49,877 nucleotides of DNA. Origin: Phoronis australis (taxonomy: Eukaryota; Phoronida; Phoronidae). The stretch lies in contig NMRA01000697.1 in assembly GCA_002633005.1 (NCBI GenBank), positions 65,657-115,533 on the forward strand, given 5' to 3'. Of the stretch, positions 22,001-34,000 are shown piece by piece. The first letter of the stretch is position 1; each line of letters begins with the position of its first letter. The position numbers were made by a program, and so were the translations under genes. The notes under the pieces were generated by a model. The model was not told the origin of the DNA. It saw nothing but the letters and a program-made list of their open reading frames with translations, and made no database searches.

Positions 22001-25000
22001 ACAGCACAAAATAAAAGTAGAATAGAACAGATTCGCACGGTAAAGTCAAGGCAAAACCAAGTGGCGGGAGCCGCTTGCCTCCTAAAACGTCACTTCCGGA
22101 GTAGCGGACGAGTAATTAATAAAATTACGAAAAGCTGTAATTAAGTGGAAAATATGTCTATGATAACCAACCCACCTTATTTTAGCTCAAAATGACATGG
22201 AAAAAGGTTGCCTTCGCCTTTAAAATAATAGATGCTACTGGGTTAGGTGAACCTCCTTTGACCTTCAAACACATAACAACTGGGGATATAGTTGTGTTTG
22301 TGTTCTTTTGAAAATTGGAGGTACAAGAGCAATTACCTATACGACTATGCCCCTCCCCTCCTTATGCAAATTGCTTTACATGTGCAGACAGCACTTCATG
22401 TTGGTGAAACTACCTGGAATAATTGTGTTTTAGTAACAGTGGGACTTAAGATAATTCAAGGGAGAAGCAGACAAGGAACTGGTCATTGGTGAGAGTACGT
22501 GAAGGAGAAACTACTGAAGCGTAAGCCTGAGATGTAGATGTCAATCCTGTATGCGCTTTTTCTTCACTGTTTCCATACCGTACCTCCGGAGTCGCTTGCC
22601 GCTTCACAACACACTGCTGAATCCTCTGTGGCGGCTATCCAAGGTCAGTGGGAAGGAAAGTGCAACCAACTACTGATATGTCTCGGGTGGTTGATGAATG
22701 GAAAATGTATCAGTGTGTTAGAAATGTGCCACCGTTTGATTCCAGTGCTGCAGTTGAAAGAGTTCTGGAATGGCGTTTTTTCACTGAGTGGGGTGAACGG
22801 AAAAATTAGGTATGAAGTGCTCTCATCAATATTGAAAGATGACCTTGTTCTTGCTCAACTATTGCAGAGTCGGAAAGAAATCTGTCCATTAATTCTCACA
22901 TGCTTTCTGGTTAAAGCAGTCACGATAGACTTCCACATTTTGAGGGAAGCTGTTTGGTTTTGTGATCTTGTGGATAGCAAGCCTTAGACAATTCCATTGA
23001 TGGAGGGACTCAGACTGGCCGGCAAACCTCCACATTCATATTATCAAGCATGACTGGAAGAAGAGAGACTAGAGCAGGAGCAATTACAGCAGGAAACACA
23101 AACAAGAAAACTTGAAAGGAAGATGGCTCACAAACAGCAGGAAAAGTTGAAACTTGTGAAAAAACACCTTTTTAGTTAGAAAATATTCTCTCTGAAGAAA
23201 AAGAAAATGTCTTTGGAGAGTTGAAGGCTGTGGATGAGCTCATGTCAGAGGTTAATGCGAAACTCCGAGAAACATTGTCTAGTTCATCAACTAGTTCGTC
23301 AACTAGTTCATCAAGCTGTCAGTGACCATTGCATCCATTATGCTTGACTCTGCAACAGCAGAGTGTGATGAACTGAATAAATGCATTGACGAAATCTGTA
23401 GAAAACGAAAGCATCTTGAAAACAAAACACATGAGCTCCTTTAAAATGCTATGCAAAGAAATTCAAGAAAGCGTAGTTTATGTGCCCAGTATCGTTGAGA
23501 ACCTCGATTTGTTGAGTGTAACTTACAAACTGTCTAAGTGTTCCGTATGTGTATTTAGAATATAGTTTTTACTGAAAATTTCCCATTTTCCTATTTTTTC
23601 AAGGCGTTGTGTTACTTGACACCATGAGAGTTGATGTTGATATGTTTTCAACAATAAGTAAACAATTGTTAGGAAGTATTAATGAACCCTCATGAATAGA
23701 ATTTCAAGTGTCAAAGTTTCACTGGTCACCTTGTGTAATATTGATCCTTTAGACTCTCACTCTAGCAAGTTAGCCTGCTTTCCTTATTGTAATCGTTAAA
23801 AATTGAAATTGAAAAAAAAAATCTTCACTTTTCGGCTCATGCGTTCAGTTTGAATCTGAATAATATAGCTGATTCTCAAGAATGTTTGTGTGTTGGGCTG
23901 TGATGATTTGGTTTTACTTGATGTTACTTTATTTCAGGTATCATATCCTGACATTCCGAAAAAGCCTGTCAGCCCATATATAATGTTTTATCAAAAGTAC
24001 AGAAAATCTGTTTGTGATGAGAATCCGGACTTGACCGCCATAGAATGTACAAAGCTTATTGGCAAGAAATTCAATGAACTGGCACCTAAGAAAAGGGTAC
24101 GTGTCACATGACTGAAGTAGAATAATTCCACTGACGTACACATCCATCAGGTACTTTTGTGGCCTTAGTTTTTGCGCTGCCTGTGACCCATGTATTGCGG
24201 ATTGTGGTGGACAAACAAAATTTTATTTATTCAGTCTTTTCTACGAAAGCGGCAAAGTGAGGCCATTACTACTGGCAGGTGATATGTTGAAAAGTTAATC
24301 ATCCATAACATTGTTGAAATTTCTGGAAAAATTATGAATGCATTTTTGGGAATTATTTTGCAGTGTGTACTCGATTTTAAATGAAAAAAATCATATACAC
24401 ATTCTTGTAACGATGCAAAAGTGTCCCATCTCTATAACAATAATGGGTGGCGCTGTTGACCCAATAAGTTTCCGTTATTGTTTACTGTGATTATTGTTGA
24501 GGAGCCGTTTGTCGTAGTAACTGGCATAAAATGTGTTGTGTGTGCTATTTGTGTTATTAGGTTGATATTTATATAATATTTGTTAGTTTTTGTTTGTGAA
24601 GATCAGCCAATAAGAGTAGTTTTTTATTTTCCTTTTTGAAAATTTAATTTCTCATTGCTTGATTACATGCATCAATTTAGTAGTATCTAGAAAATGGTCA
24701 TGTGAAACTCACAAATGCCGTAAGAAATCATGCCATTCCTCATAAAAACTATCACAATTTAGTTTATGGTGCACTCTGCAGGAACCCAATCCTCTGAGAT
24801 GTTTTTGAATACTTCATATGATATGGCTGGTATTTCTCAGTGTTGACTATGCATGAAACAAGAGCAGTGTAATGTAGTCTGCTCAGCATTGGGTGGGCAT
24901 TTTATTTACACTGCATTCACTTCCAATGAGCAAACCCTGAGATGGACACAGACCCAATAGTCCGTGGTGAGCCGGTTAGGAGGAGCTTGAGATTTCTGTT

Positions 25001-28000
25001 TGTGCGCCAGACCATTAATGACATATTGCATGCATCGCAAATCATTACCTGAGGAACAGTAATTAACCCTCGTCTGAAAATGTCTCCAAGCTAAGGTCCT
25101 GGGTTTTAGACTTTTAACAAAGGTAACACTTAGTCTCATACAGTGCCTTCTTTGAAAACCATTAGCCATTAGTTCATGTTATGGACTATACCTTTTCTTT
25201 TGTTTTGTTAACACGGCAAATTTGGATTCCTAGTTAAAACATGGTAAAACCATTAGCCAAAATTGAGTTCACTGATTGATTTACCTGAAAAATTCACTGC
25301 TGTTTACTTTATTTGCACCAGATTGAAGTTTTGATTGTAGCTTTACCTAATTAGCATTGTGTGGATTTTTAGACTCTTCCGTTCACATTCATATTTTCAG
25401 GTGCAAATTATTGAAATATTCGTGTTTTTTTCTTTGGTGCTAATTCTATTCACTTTTACTAAAATTAGAAAAAGTATGAGGATAAGTACAAGGAGGCGAT
25501 GGAAGAATACAGACAAAGTTATGAAGAATTTTTAGACCGGCATCCGGAGTGTCGGAATCTGGACAAGAAAAGGGTCAAGGTGAAGGCTAGCCCAGGTAAT
25601 AGGACCAAGATCACGCTTCCAGCCAGACCTTCGACTGCAATGCAGATATATGTCAAATACAAGATTGAGGAGCACTTAACAAGGTCCCCGAATGTGAGTT
25701 TTCAATGTTACAGTTGGAGTCACGTTAGTGTCGTGGTTCAGGTAATATATACTAATCGCTTGTTATCAACGTTAGGAAGCAACCACCAACTTCTTAGGGA
25801 CAAATGGTCTGGCGTCCGTCTGTCTTCCGTTCATTGGTGGGGCATTTTCAATTGCTTTGAAATACTTTTGTATCTGCCAAATCCCTTGACGAATCTTCAC
25901 AAAACTTGGTAGAAGTGTTTGTATCAAGAAAGTGGCGTCGCCCGACAATTTTTAGACGCCTGTATTATATCATGTGTCCTTTTATGTCAATTTTTTTACC
26001 CTTTTTTGGCATTCCTCTCAATCTGTCAAACAGTTTGAAAAATCTTCGTGAAGTGGAAATGATTTGTTTTTATTCATGTGGACGTGACTTATGTGGACGT
26101 GGCTCACGTCGATTACTTTGAATGTTCATCTTGTAATTTGTGAGGTATGTTTCTCATGAAGAGCGCATGGCAGGCGTTCATACTTTTGTCAACGAATCTG
26201 GGTATTGTTTTTCCCTCTGGTTGCAGTTTAATTATTTATTTATTTATTTTGCATTTACTTCCAATAGCTGCAATGTTCATGAATCGTCATGGAATTTAGA
26301 AAGTGTGTTCATGTTAATGAGAACTCAGCTGATGTTGTCTTACAGATTGATCTGACTTCTGCTGTGCAGTCATATATTTTGCTGCTGCTTCTGGAACTCC
26401 CAAATTCCTTGGGCACATTTCAATGCTCTGCATGTAGTTTGTTGTTCACTTGTGTTTTTTACCTTTCTATCCAACAAATTTTTTGAAGGATCACCAGGAA
26501 ATTTTTGAAATGCGCTTCTATTGACTGAAAACTGACTTATGTTGGCTCTTAGCATTTACCTCGATATCTATCAAATTTGATGAGGGTTCTTGATGATGAG
26601 ATAAGATTTTATATAGGATAGAACAACTTGGTTCACCCACAGTGTGAAGACAGAACAGCAGAGTTAAAACTGTTTAACTGACATCAAATATGTCACAGAG
26701 TAGAGAAGTACCAGTCAAGAACTTCAATGTGGAAACAAACCAAAAAAACACCATAACTACAAGAAATAATAATCCCTGCATGATATAGTAAATAAACCAT
26801 GTCCTGAGTTAAAGTAATATCCAAAAACTGTCAAGTAAACCTGAAGTACAACTCATGAACTCACATAGCAAAGTTACAAACCCGCTAATGTGCACATGGT
26901 GAGGGGAATTGAACATATTGTCATGGGAGTCAACTGGTGGAAGAAATGCAAACTACAGAACTGAAAACACATGTCTCTGAAGCGAGAACCTTCACTGTTG
27001 AAGAATACCCCTATTTTAAACACAAGTCAAGCTATAAGTTACAGTATATACTACTAAACCAGTAAAAACTTTTCTTGAACGCTGTGACAGACATTTAAAC
27101 ATGGAAACTGAGACAAAACAGGAATGCATCCAACCTCTACAGGAAGCAAGGTAATAACAGGACCAGGTAACAGTAAAATGTGTCATGGCTTAGACACAGG
27201 TTTCAACAAAACAATAAATGTGACATAGCAATACTGAAACATCAAATATCCAACAGATAGGGCAGAACCAATGACTCAAAATAATGTTAACTCAACGAAC
27301 CACAACACTTGTGCATTTTTGGATTGTTTTGTTATCCTACCTGCCAGTGTCATTGATCAGAAAAATTAACCAGGCAGATAAGTTTTATTGAGCATGAGTA
27401 GCATCAATGATTGGATGGATTTGACGATTGCCGTGCCACCTAGTGGTGATTTTAATGTTCTTTGCAGCAATCTGTAAATCTTCCAGTGTTGCATTCTAAA
27501 ATTTTCGGGTAACTAACACGACATCAAGTTGGCTAAATTTTAAGTTCACCGATATTACTCACTTTAGTGTGTGGAAATGTTTGAGCAAACTTCCATTTGT
27601 GATGCACTACAACGGTTGGCATTGCCGTTATTTAAGAGTGACTCCATATAAAAACCAACAGGTAGAGTCTATACCCAAAATCACCGATTTTTTTGAAACT
27701 TAGCACAAAAGTTTGATTTGTTGAGAAGTAGAAAAACCTCACTTTTTAAGAATTTTCATTCATTATTTTTCTTTTTATGACCTGTACCTCCATTTTGCAA
27801 CAAAATTGGGCGTCGAAGTAGGCATGTTTGAATGCATTTTACTAGCATGTATGATACGGTCAAAACAAATGAATAATACGAATTGAAAGGGCAATGGCTG
27901 AATAATGTAATGGCATAACTTTCAAAATCCATTTTTAAATTTATACGTTTTGAATTTGTGAGGCAAAAACGGTTATTTTTCAGGTTTTCACTGAAGCCAT

Positions 28001-31000
28001 TTTCGGCCACATTTGACACTCTGTAGCAGCCATAACGCACCTTTCCTGAAATTGACTTTATAATAATTTGTTAGGTCATTCCTAACCTGTTTATAATCTA
28101 AAATAAAAAATCTTGCCTCTAATGTAGTTTTTGCGTACGAAGCATTACACGAACTGCACTTCGTCCTTTTTGCATGTTCTCAGTTGCCTCTGCTGCCAAT
28201 AGGGGGCTCTTGGAACATATAATAAGCTTGCGAAACACGAAATAAAAACTTTGTATTTTGGAGAAAAGGCAGACAGCATTATTAATTACCATTCTATGAA
28301 AACGGCATTGATGATTACTACTTATTACAAAAATGTGTACGTAAATCAACTGGCATGCGTGCTTCTAAATGATAGATGGCGCTGCTTTTGTTTACGTGGA
28401 GACTGAAGACGCATCTAGAATAAGAGCAGTAACACGAGGACCTTGCTATAATTCAAGACTTCGCGAGATGTTGCCGTGTATTTTAAATGAGAACACGTGG
28501 TTTTGGATAAATTTTAGAGAGGTTCTAGTGTTACTGAACTCACCCCTGCCTTGTTTTCTATCTGCCTTGTTCGTGCCACAGGCAAAGGAAGGCACCCAAG
28601 GTGGATATGCCCCGGCCCCTAGTGTTCAGTGCAAAAAATCCTTCAACTTGTCAATAGTCATTGTAACTTTGGGTTCATATTGTAATGTCCCTGCTGGTTG
28701 CTACAAATTTTAGTCGCCACCAGTCGCCAGAAATCTGGTGTTCCCCCCACACACACCGGGCACCCTAACGCTGAATATTTCTGCCAGTGTGATCATCAGT
28801 GGTATAAAAAGGTACACATTCACAGTTAATAGAAAATAATTCGCGAAAGACAATTTTATTAATGACTACTTCATGACAGACATGAAGTAAACAGAAGTAA
28901 CGGTCTCGACTTCATATATCACACATCTTTGACTGGTATGCTACAAAACTAGGCTAAACGTTGAGCTCATTTATCACTTCATTCAGTAAACATAACAGCA
29001 TCTTCAGCAGAAATAGCATCGTCATAAACATTGCTGCAGACAACCTCGAAAAAATCCACCAATCTGCGATTCACTTAACATCACAGGTAAATTTACACTT
29101 TCACAGTGGGTTCTCGGCGTAATGTTTTCTCCCGGCATTTTGGCACTTCCGAGGGTGAAAGTTTTTACCTGACTTTCTCCTTCATCGAATATGTTCGTCA
29201 GAAAGTTCTTAACCTTTGATGAAAATCTTGTTGACCTTTTACCTTTTTTCAATGCCTAACCTATTGCTTCAGCATTCGTCTCATCCACATTGTACTCTGA
29301 GGCTGCCTCAAATGACGCTCCGGGTTCTTGCATCTAAAAGCATTTCTGACGACTGTCGTGCGATGTGGTCATACACTGTACGTGTTCAGTGTGGTTACCC
29401 ACATCCAAATGCCGACCTAGTTCTGCGTCTGTAGCAAAAAATTTCGAGTAACCTTGCTGGGTACAAGGGAACTTTTGTTGAGGCTCTTCACTAGATACAA
29501 TTCCAACCTTAAGTCTTGGTGTTGAAAATCCGCCATGTCTAGAGATGTTAGTGTAATTTAGAGAAATAGGTTTCCCATTTTCTCAGTATTTGTAAGAACT
29601 TACCGTCATCTACATGGAATGATTTCCACACGTGAATTCCTTGGATGGAATAGTGGGAATTTGGGAATGTCCTTATACCAGGAACTGAGTATTTTGGAAA
29701 AGACTTTGTTGCATTGACTGAAAATGCATACACATAACATCCCTTCACACGGCCACTGGAAAGTAGTGCTTCTTTCAAATCCAGAAAGTTTATGATATTA
29801 TTACTTTCGGCTACAAAGTACTTTGCATGTTGTTTGAGTGGAGCGATCTTGCGATCACAGAGATCCTTTCCATTCTGACTTTCACTAAAGTCATATCTCG
29901 AAACAGAAATGCCGGTAGAATTTGACAAGGGTGCTACGTTCAGGAGGAGAGGAGCAGAGTGGTAACATCCAGCATTACCTGACTCTTCCATGACTGGTCC
30001 TGTTCAGTCAGAAATTCACCGACTCTGGGTAGTACGAGTCCGTACTCTGGAACAGGCCTTGCTTTGTGAAGTAGTTTCTTGTATCTCAAATGTTCAGTGG
30101 TGTCTTTGACATGACTCACTAAAGCACACAGCTTTTGTGATTTTTTGAAGAATAAACTCTAAAGGAACATGAAGGCCCATCGACATCGTCCGCCATTTTG
30201 TCTTTTTAAAATGCACTTGCTTCTCTCAAAACCAGACATTACAAATATCAATTCTTACTCGTTTAATCTTAAAGGCATTTATTTCCATTCAAAAGTTGTA
30301 CAGAGTGTTTAAATTAACCTGATTATGTAAAAGAAATGAAAGAATACGAGAGGATTACACGTACATTTTTTATAAATCCTCAAGCTTTAAACCTCAACTG
30401 ACTTCCTCAGTGGGCAAAGGTCATCGGGTTCAGTTTTGATACTAGCCGCGTAATAAACCCAGAAAACATCTTGTTTTCATTTGAAAGACTTTAGACTTGG
30501 TTTCTATAACTATTTAAAGCAGACTTCTTGCCTAAAAGTTTGTTCAAATGGTTTGTAAACTCTGCTCGTCATTTCCAAACTATGAAAATAGACAGTTTTG
30601 CAAGACAATTTTCACTAAAGTGCAAAGTTGAGGCAAGATTTTTTATTGCTCAGTCATCAAGACTAACTCTTTAACTGTATGTTCAAAACGTCACATAAGG
30701 CTACAAGGTGTTTTATGGCAGTAAGAAGGTCACAAAAATGGCCACTAAAATTAGCCCCAAAAAGTGGTCTGTGGATTATCTCCCCTGTCTAGCATAAAAC
30801 TGTTAGATTTTAATAAATGGCACAGAATTATGCACAGTATACGTTGGTTATTTCAGCCACCAAAATATAGCTTTTGATCTATTTTGTATGTTACTCATTT
30901 TTGTTGCTGAAAACATGCGATTTTTGAGACGGCTAATATGCCCAATTGTGCCAATTTGTGTTATCATGCTCCAGCGGCGAAATTAGGGGTCATTGAGTGC

Positions 31001-34000
31001 GCAAAATTTGGCATTTGGGTTTTTGTAAGGATACCTACCCATGTACAAAAAATGAAGTTGTTTTAAATTTTGACGTATAGACTGATTTTTGAAAATCTAC
31101 TGGTTTTTATATGGACTGCCTCTTAATAAGTGGTCAACAACTTTTCAATTTGAGCAGACTTGTAAATTTAGATTTATTAAGTGTTTTAATATTAACGATT
31201 ATTACACCCAACTGCTGTCATGTATGGAGTCATGACAAAATGGGCTTCGACTACTAAAGAATAAGGGTTAAAGGTTAAGAATTACTTAAACATTTGCCCA
31301 CGTCTTGTATAACAAATTGACCTACTTAAGGGCATCCAACCTTGTGTTACTCATCTGCCATTGTACTTATCAAACTCGTCATTAGGACAAGGGTCACCTA
31401 TTCCCATTTCTGTAATGAGGTGAAATGTTGGTTCTTTTAGGATAACAAGAAGGAGCTGGTTAAACAATACCAGCAAAAGTTCAGAGATCTGAAAGACAAT
31501 AAAAAGCTCAAGTTCATCAACAAGGCTCTAGCTGAGTATTCCATCTACCAGGTATGTGGTGTGTTTTGTTTTAAACATCCAAAAGAACATGCGTTTCAGT
31601 CAGCTTAAGCTGCTGCAACCCATCTTCTCTTTGTAAAAATAACTTAATTTAGACTGGCTTCAGCTGGCTCAGTATTCAGATTTGTGGCCATTTCTGGAGT
31701 TGGGAAGGCCTGACAGTTTGTTATTGCTTGTTGAAAATAGGGTCAAAAGTGGACTTGACCCTGCTGGCCATTTTTTCCACCGAGGGTGGTTTCAACCAAT
31801 AATGCATTATGTGTTTACCAAGCCCTGGAATCACTGTTTATCGTAATAATGAACGAGTTAAGATCAATATTACTATATGGTAAGTGGTCTAAAGTTGAAA
31901 GTTTGTTGTAACTGATTTTGTTTCCAAGAGTCACATTTTTACAATTTATTTTTAGGTTTTAGAAAGGTTGATATTGCTTATTTGAAACATAGAACTTTAT
32001 ATATAGAGGTCAGTTAAGAGGAACTATATGCCAGCTAGTTGTGGTTGACTGTCTTCATAAATTGGACTTGGGTTTGCGTTGTAAAGTGGCCAGGTTGTAG
32101 TCAATGTACGCTAGCAACATGGTCTTGTGTATCTTGCTGGAGCTTTGTTTTTCTTCACTTTTGATTGGTTTTATTTTTTTGGAATTTAAACTAGACAAGA
32201 ATTCACAGTAGTTTCCCATTAACATTTTAACAATATTTCACATATGTCTAGTAAAATATCTTAGCTTTATTCTCGGGGGAACTCTGGTCTAGCTACTTTA
32301 ACACGGGGTAAAGGCTATCCTTTGGTAATGAAGGTAGGTGGTAGGCAAATACTGTACCACTGGGCCACACCACCTTTTTGTTTGCTGAAATTTAATTAGA
32401 AGCCTTGTTGCGACTGTGACATTCCTGCTTGTTTTGTTGATAATCATCATTGCGTTTACGTATGCCTCTGCTAAGTTTTCCTGGGCCAATTAAATTTTTA
32501 GGAAACATAAAAACTAGAGTGGAATTAGTGCACCTCTGAATGGTTAGTGAAGAAGTAGAATTGATTTTTGATTGATACACATACATCATTTGACTATTAA
32601 AAGTCAGATCTGGAGGTGAGGTCACGTCCCACCAACAATTTTTGCCTTCCTATGGTTATGCAACACAACCACTACCATAGACATCTTAATACTATAGACC
32701 TGGCGCACGTGCTACTGAAGCTGACAACTGGACGCCATATTGGAGAGTGCTACTAGTTACGTGACACAGCTAATTGCCGTGTAAACAAACGGGGCAAATT
32801 GTCCTTTTCAAAGCACGACATCTACCAAATAAAAAGGCTGGAGAGTGTGATTTTTTCCAGAAACATGCAAAGACATGTGATGTAGCAATTACATGCGTTT
32901 TTTAAGAGTTAATTAGTTGACAGGGAAAATATCAAACTATTAGAAGATCGCAACCAATGGCAGATTCTCGAGTGGCTTGTGCAGCTGCACGCCTGTCAAT
33001 GCACTGCGAGCATTTTATTTTTGCGTTTTTTTTTTCAAGAGAAACCACTAAGATCGCGCAATTTTATCATTTAATTCGTGCAAGTACATTATATCCAGGA
33101 GACGCTCACTCGGGACATACTTTCGTGGTGTCCCAATAAGCCTTTTCACTGAGTGTTGAACAATGACCCCGGGTAACTTTGTAAAATTAAAATATGACAT
33201 GGGTCTCTTTTAATGGGGTATAAATTTAAAGTGAACTACTGTGAAAAATGGCCTCATTGAGTTCATATATATAAATGACAGGTTTTTAATGTTCATCAGT
33301 ACATTGGTTGTGAGCACGTGAAAACATCTAGCTCCTTTGTTAACTGCCGAGCATAGTCTTTTGTCTGGTAGGGCAACATGCAGATAAATTATCTACCAGG
33401 CTTATAACAGATCACATGTGTACACAGTCAAACCCAGTACGTTGGTACGTTCGGACAGAATAGATTGTCTTAACTCTGATTGTAGTTGGGCGATTTTGGT
33501 GATTCAAAAACTATAACCTGGATCAGTATTTGATGGGCAACTCAGAAATGTCATTGGTTTATGTTCAAACATTTTATAACTTATCTTATTGTTAACACCA
33601 TAGCCCAGTGAGGATATAAGATACGATCTTATCGGAGATAAGAGCAATTATCGAACAAAAGAACTGACCCTCCAACCCTAATTGCCAGAATGGACTTAAT
33701 CAGTCGTCATTGTAAGATATTGGCTACAGCTGTCATCCGCATAACTTGTTGTGATATACAACTTAACAAGTTAGACTCAATGGGAGAACGCCATTATGTA
33801 AAAAGCAAAGAACACAGACTCAGTTCCTTTCCTGTGCATCGCTCGGAATTGCCAACATACAAATATTCTTCTCTCACTCACGGTATTCCTCTCTCATGCA
33901 TCTGAAGTCCCCCCGATCGAGCACCAGGCACTTTTTGGCATTTTGCAGTATCCCCACACCGTGTAATTGTGTGCTCACAAAGAGATCAGCTCTGCTCCCA

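Larger units (their letters stand above)
20796..22223. mobile_element. Kolobok-like DNA transposon, TTAA target duplication, 147-bp TIRs
   Basis: TIRs at about 20800-20946 and 22073-22219 begin AGGCGAAGGCAACCTTTTTC and are about 93% identical as inverted copies. TTAA flanks both ends directly (20796-20799 and 22220-22223). TTAA duplication plus a THAP protein is the known signature of the Kolobok superfamily. The 1420-bp body has a THAP ORF on the plus strand and a P2RX7_C-like ORF on the minus strand, facing each other, with an N at 21471 between them. No DDE transposase core is present, so it is probably a deletion derivative. Confidence 0.8.
20660..23626. mobile_element. Possible outer DNA element with a 10-bp inverted terminus, host of the nested Kolobok-like element
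   Basis: GGTGTCAAGT near 20660 and ACTTGACACC near 23626 are inverse of each other, with CCTATTTTTTC-rich sequence just inside both. They enclose the 1.4-kb TTAA-flanked element and a decayed coding region. No target duplication was found, so this is tentative. Confidence 0.3.
27632..31126. mobile_element. Second TTAA-flanked DNA transposon (about 3.5 kb) with decayed minus-strand gene
   Basis: The ends are inverse: GAGTGACTCCATATAAAAAC at 27636 and, read from the right end (31122 leftward), GAGGCAGTCCATATAAAAAC. TTAA is present on both flanks (27632-27635 and 31123-31126). Inside is a spliced minus-strand gene fragment (29991-29022) of a transposase-like family. The length and TTAA duplication fit Kolobok or another TTAA-inserting group. 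A copy of the 4070-4170 repeat lies inside at 28420-28520. Confidence 0.65.

Noticed and set aside
28369-28713. 114-codon plus-strand ORF
   Set aside because: It overlaps a dispersed repeat copy and the decayed TTAA element and shows no family pattern.
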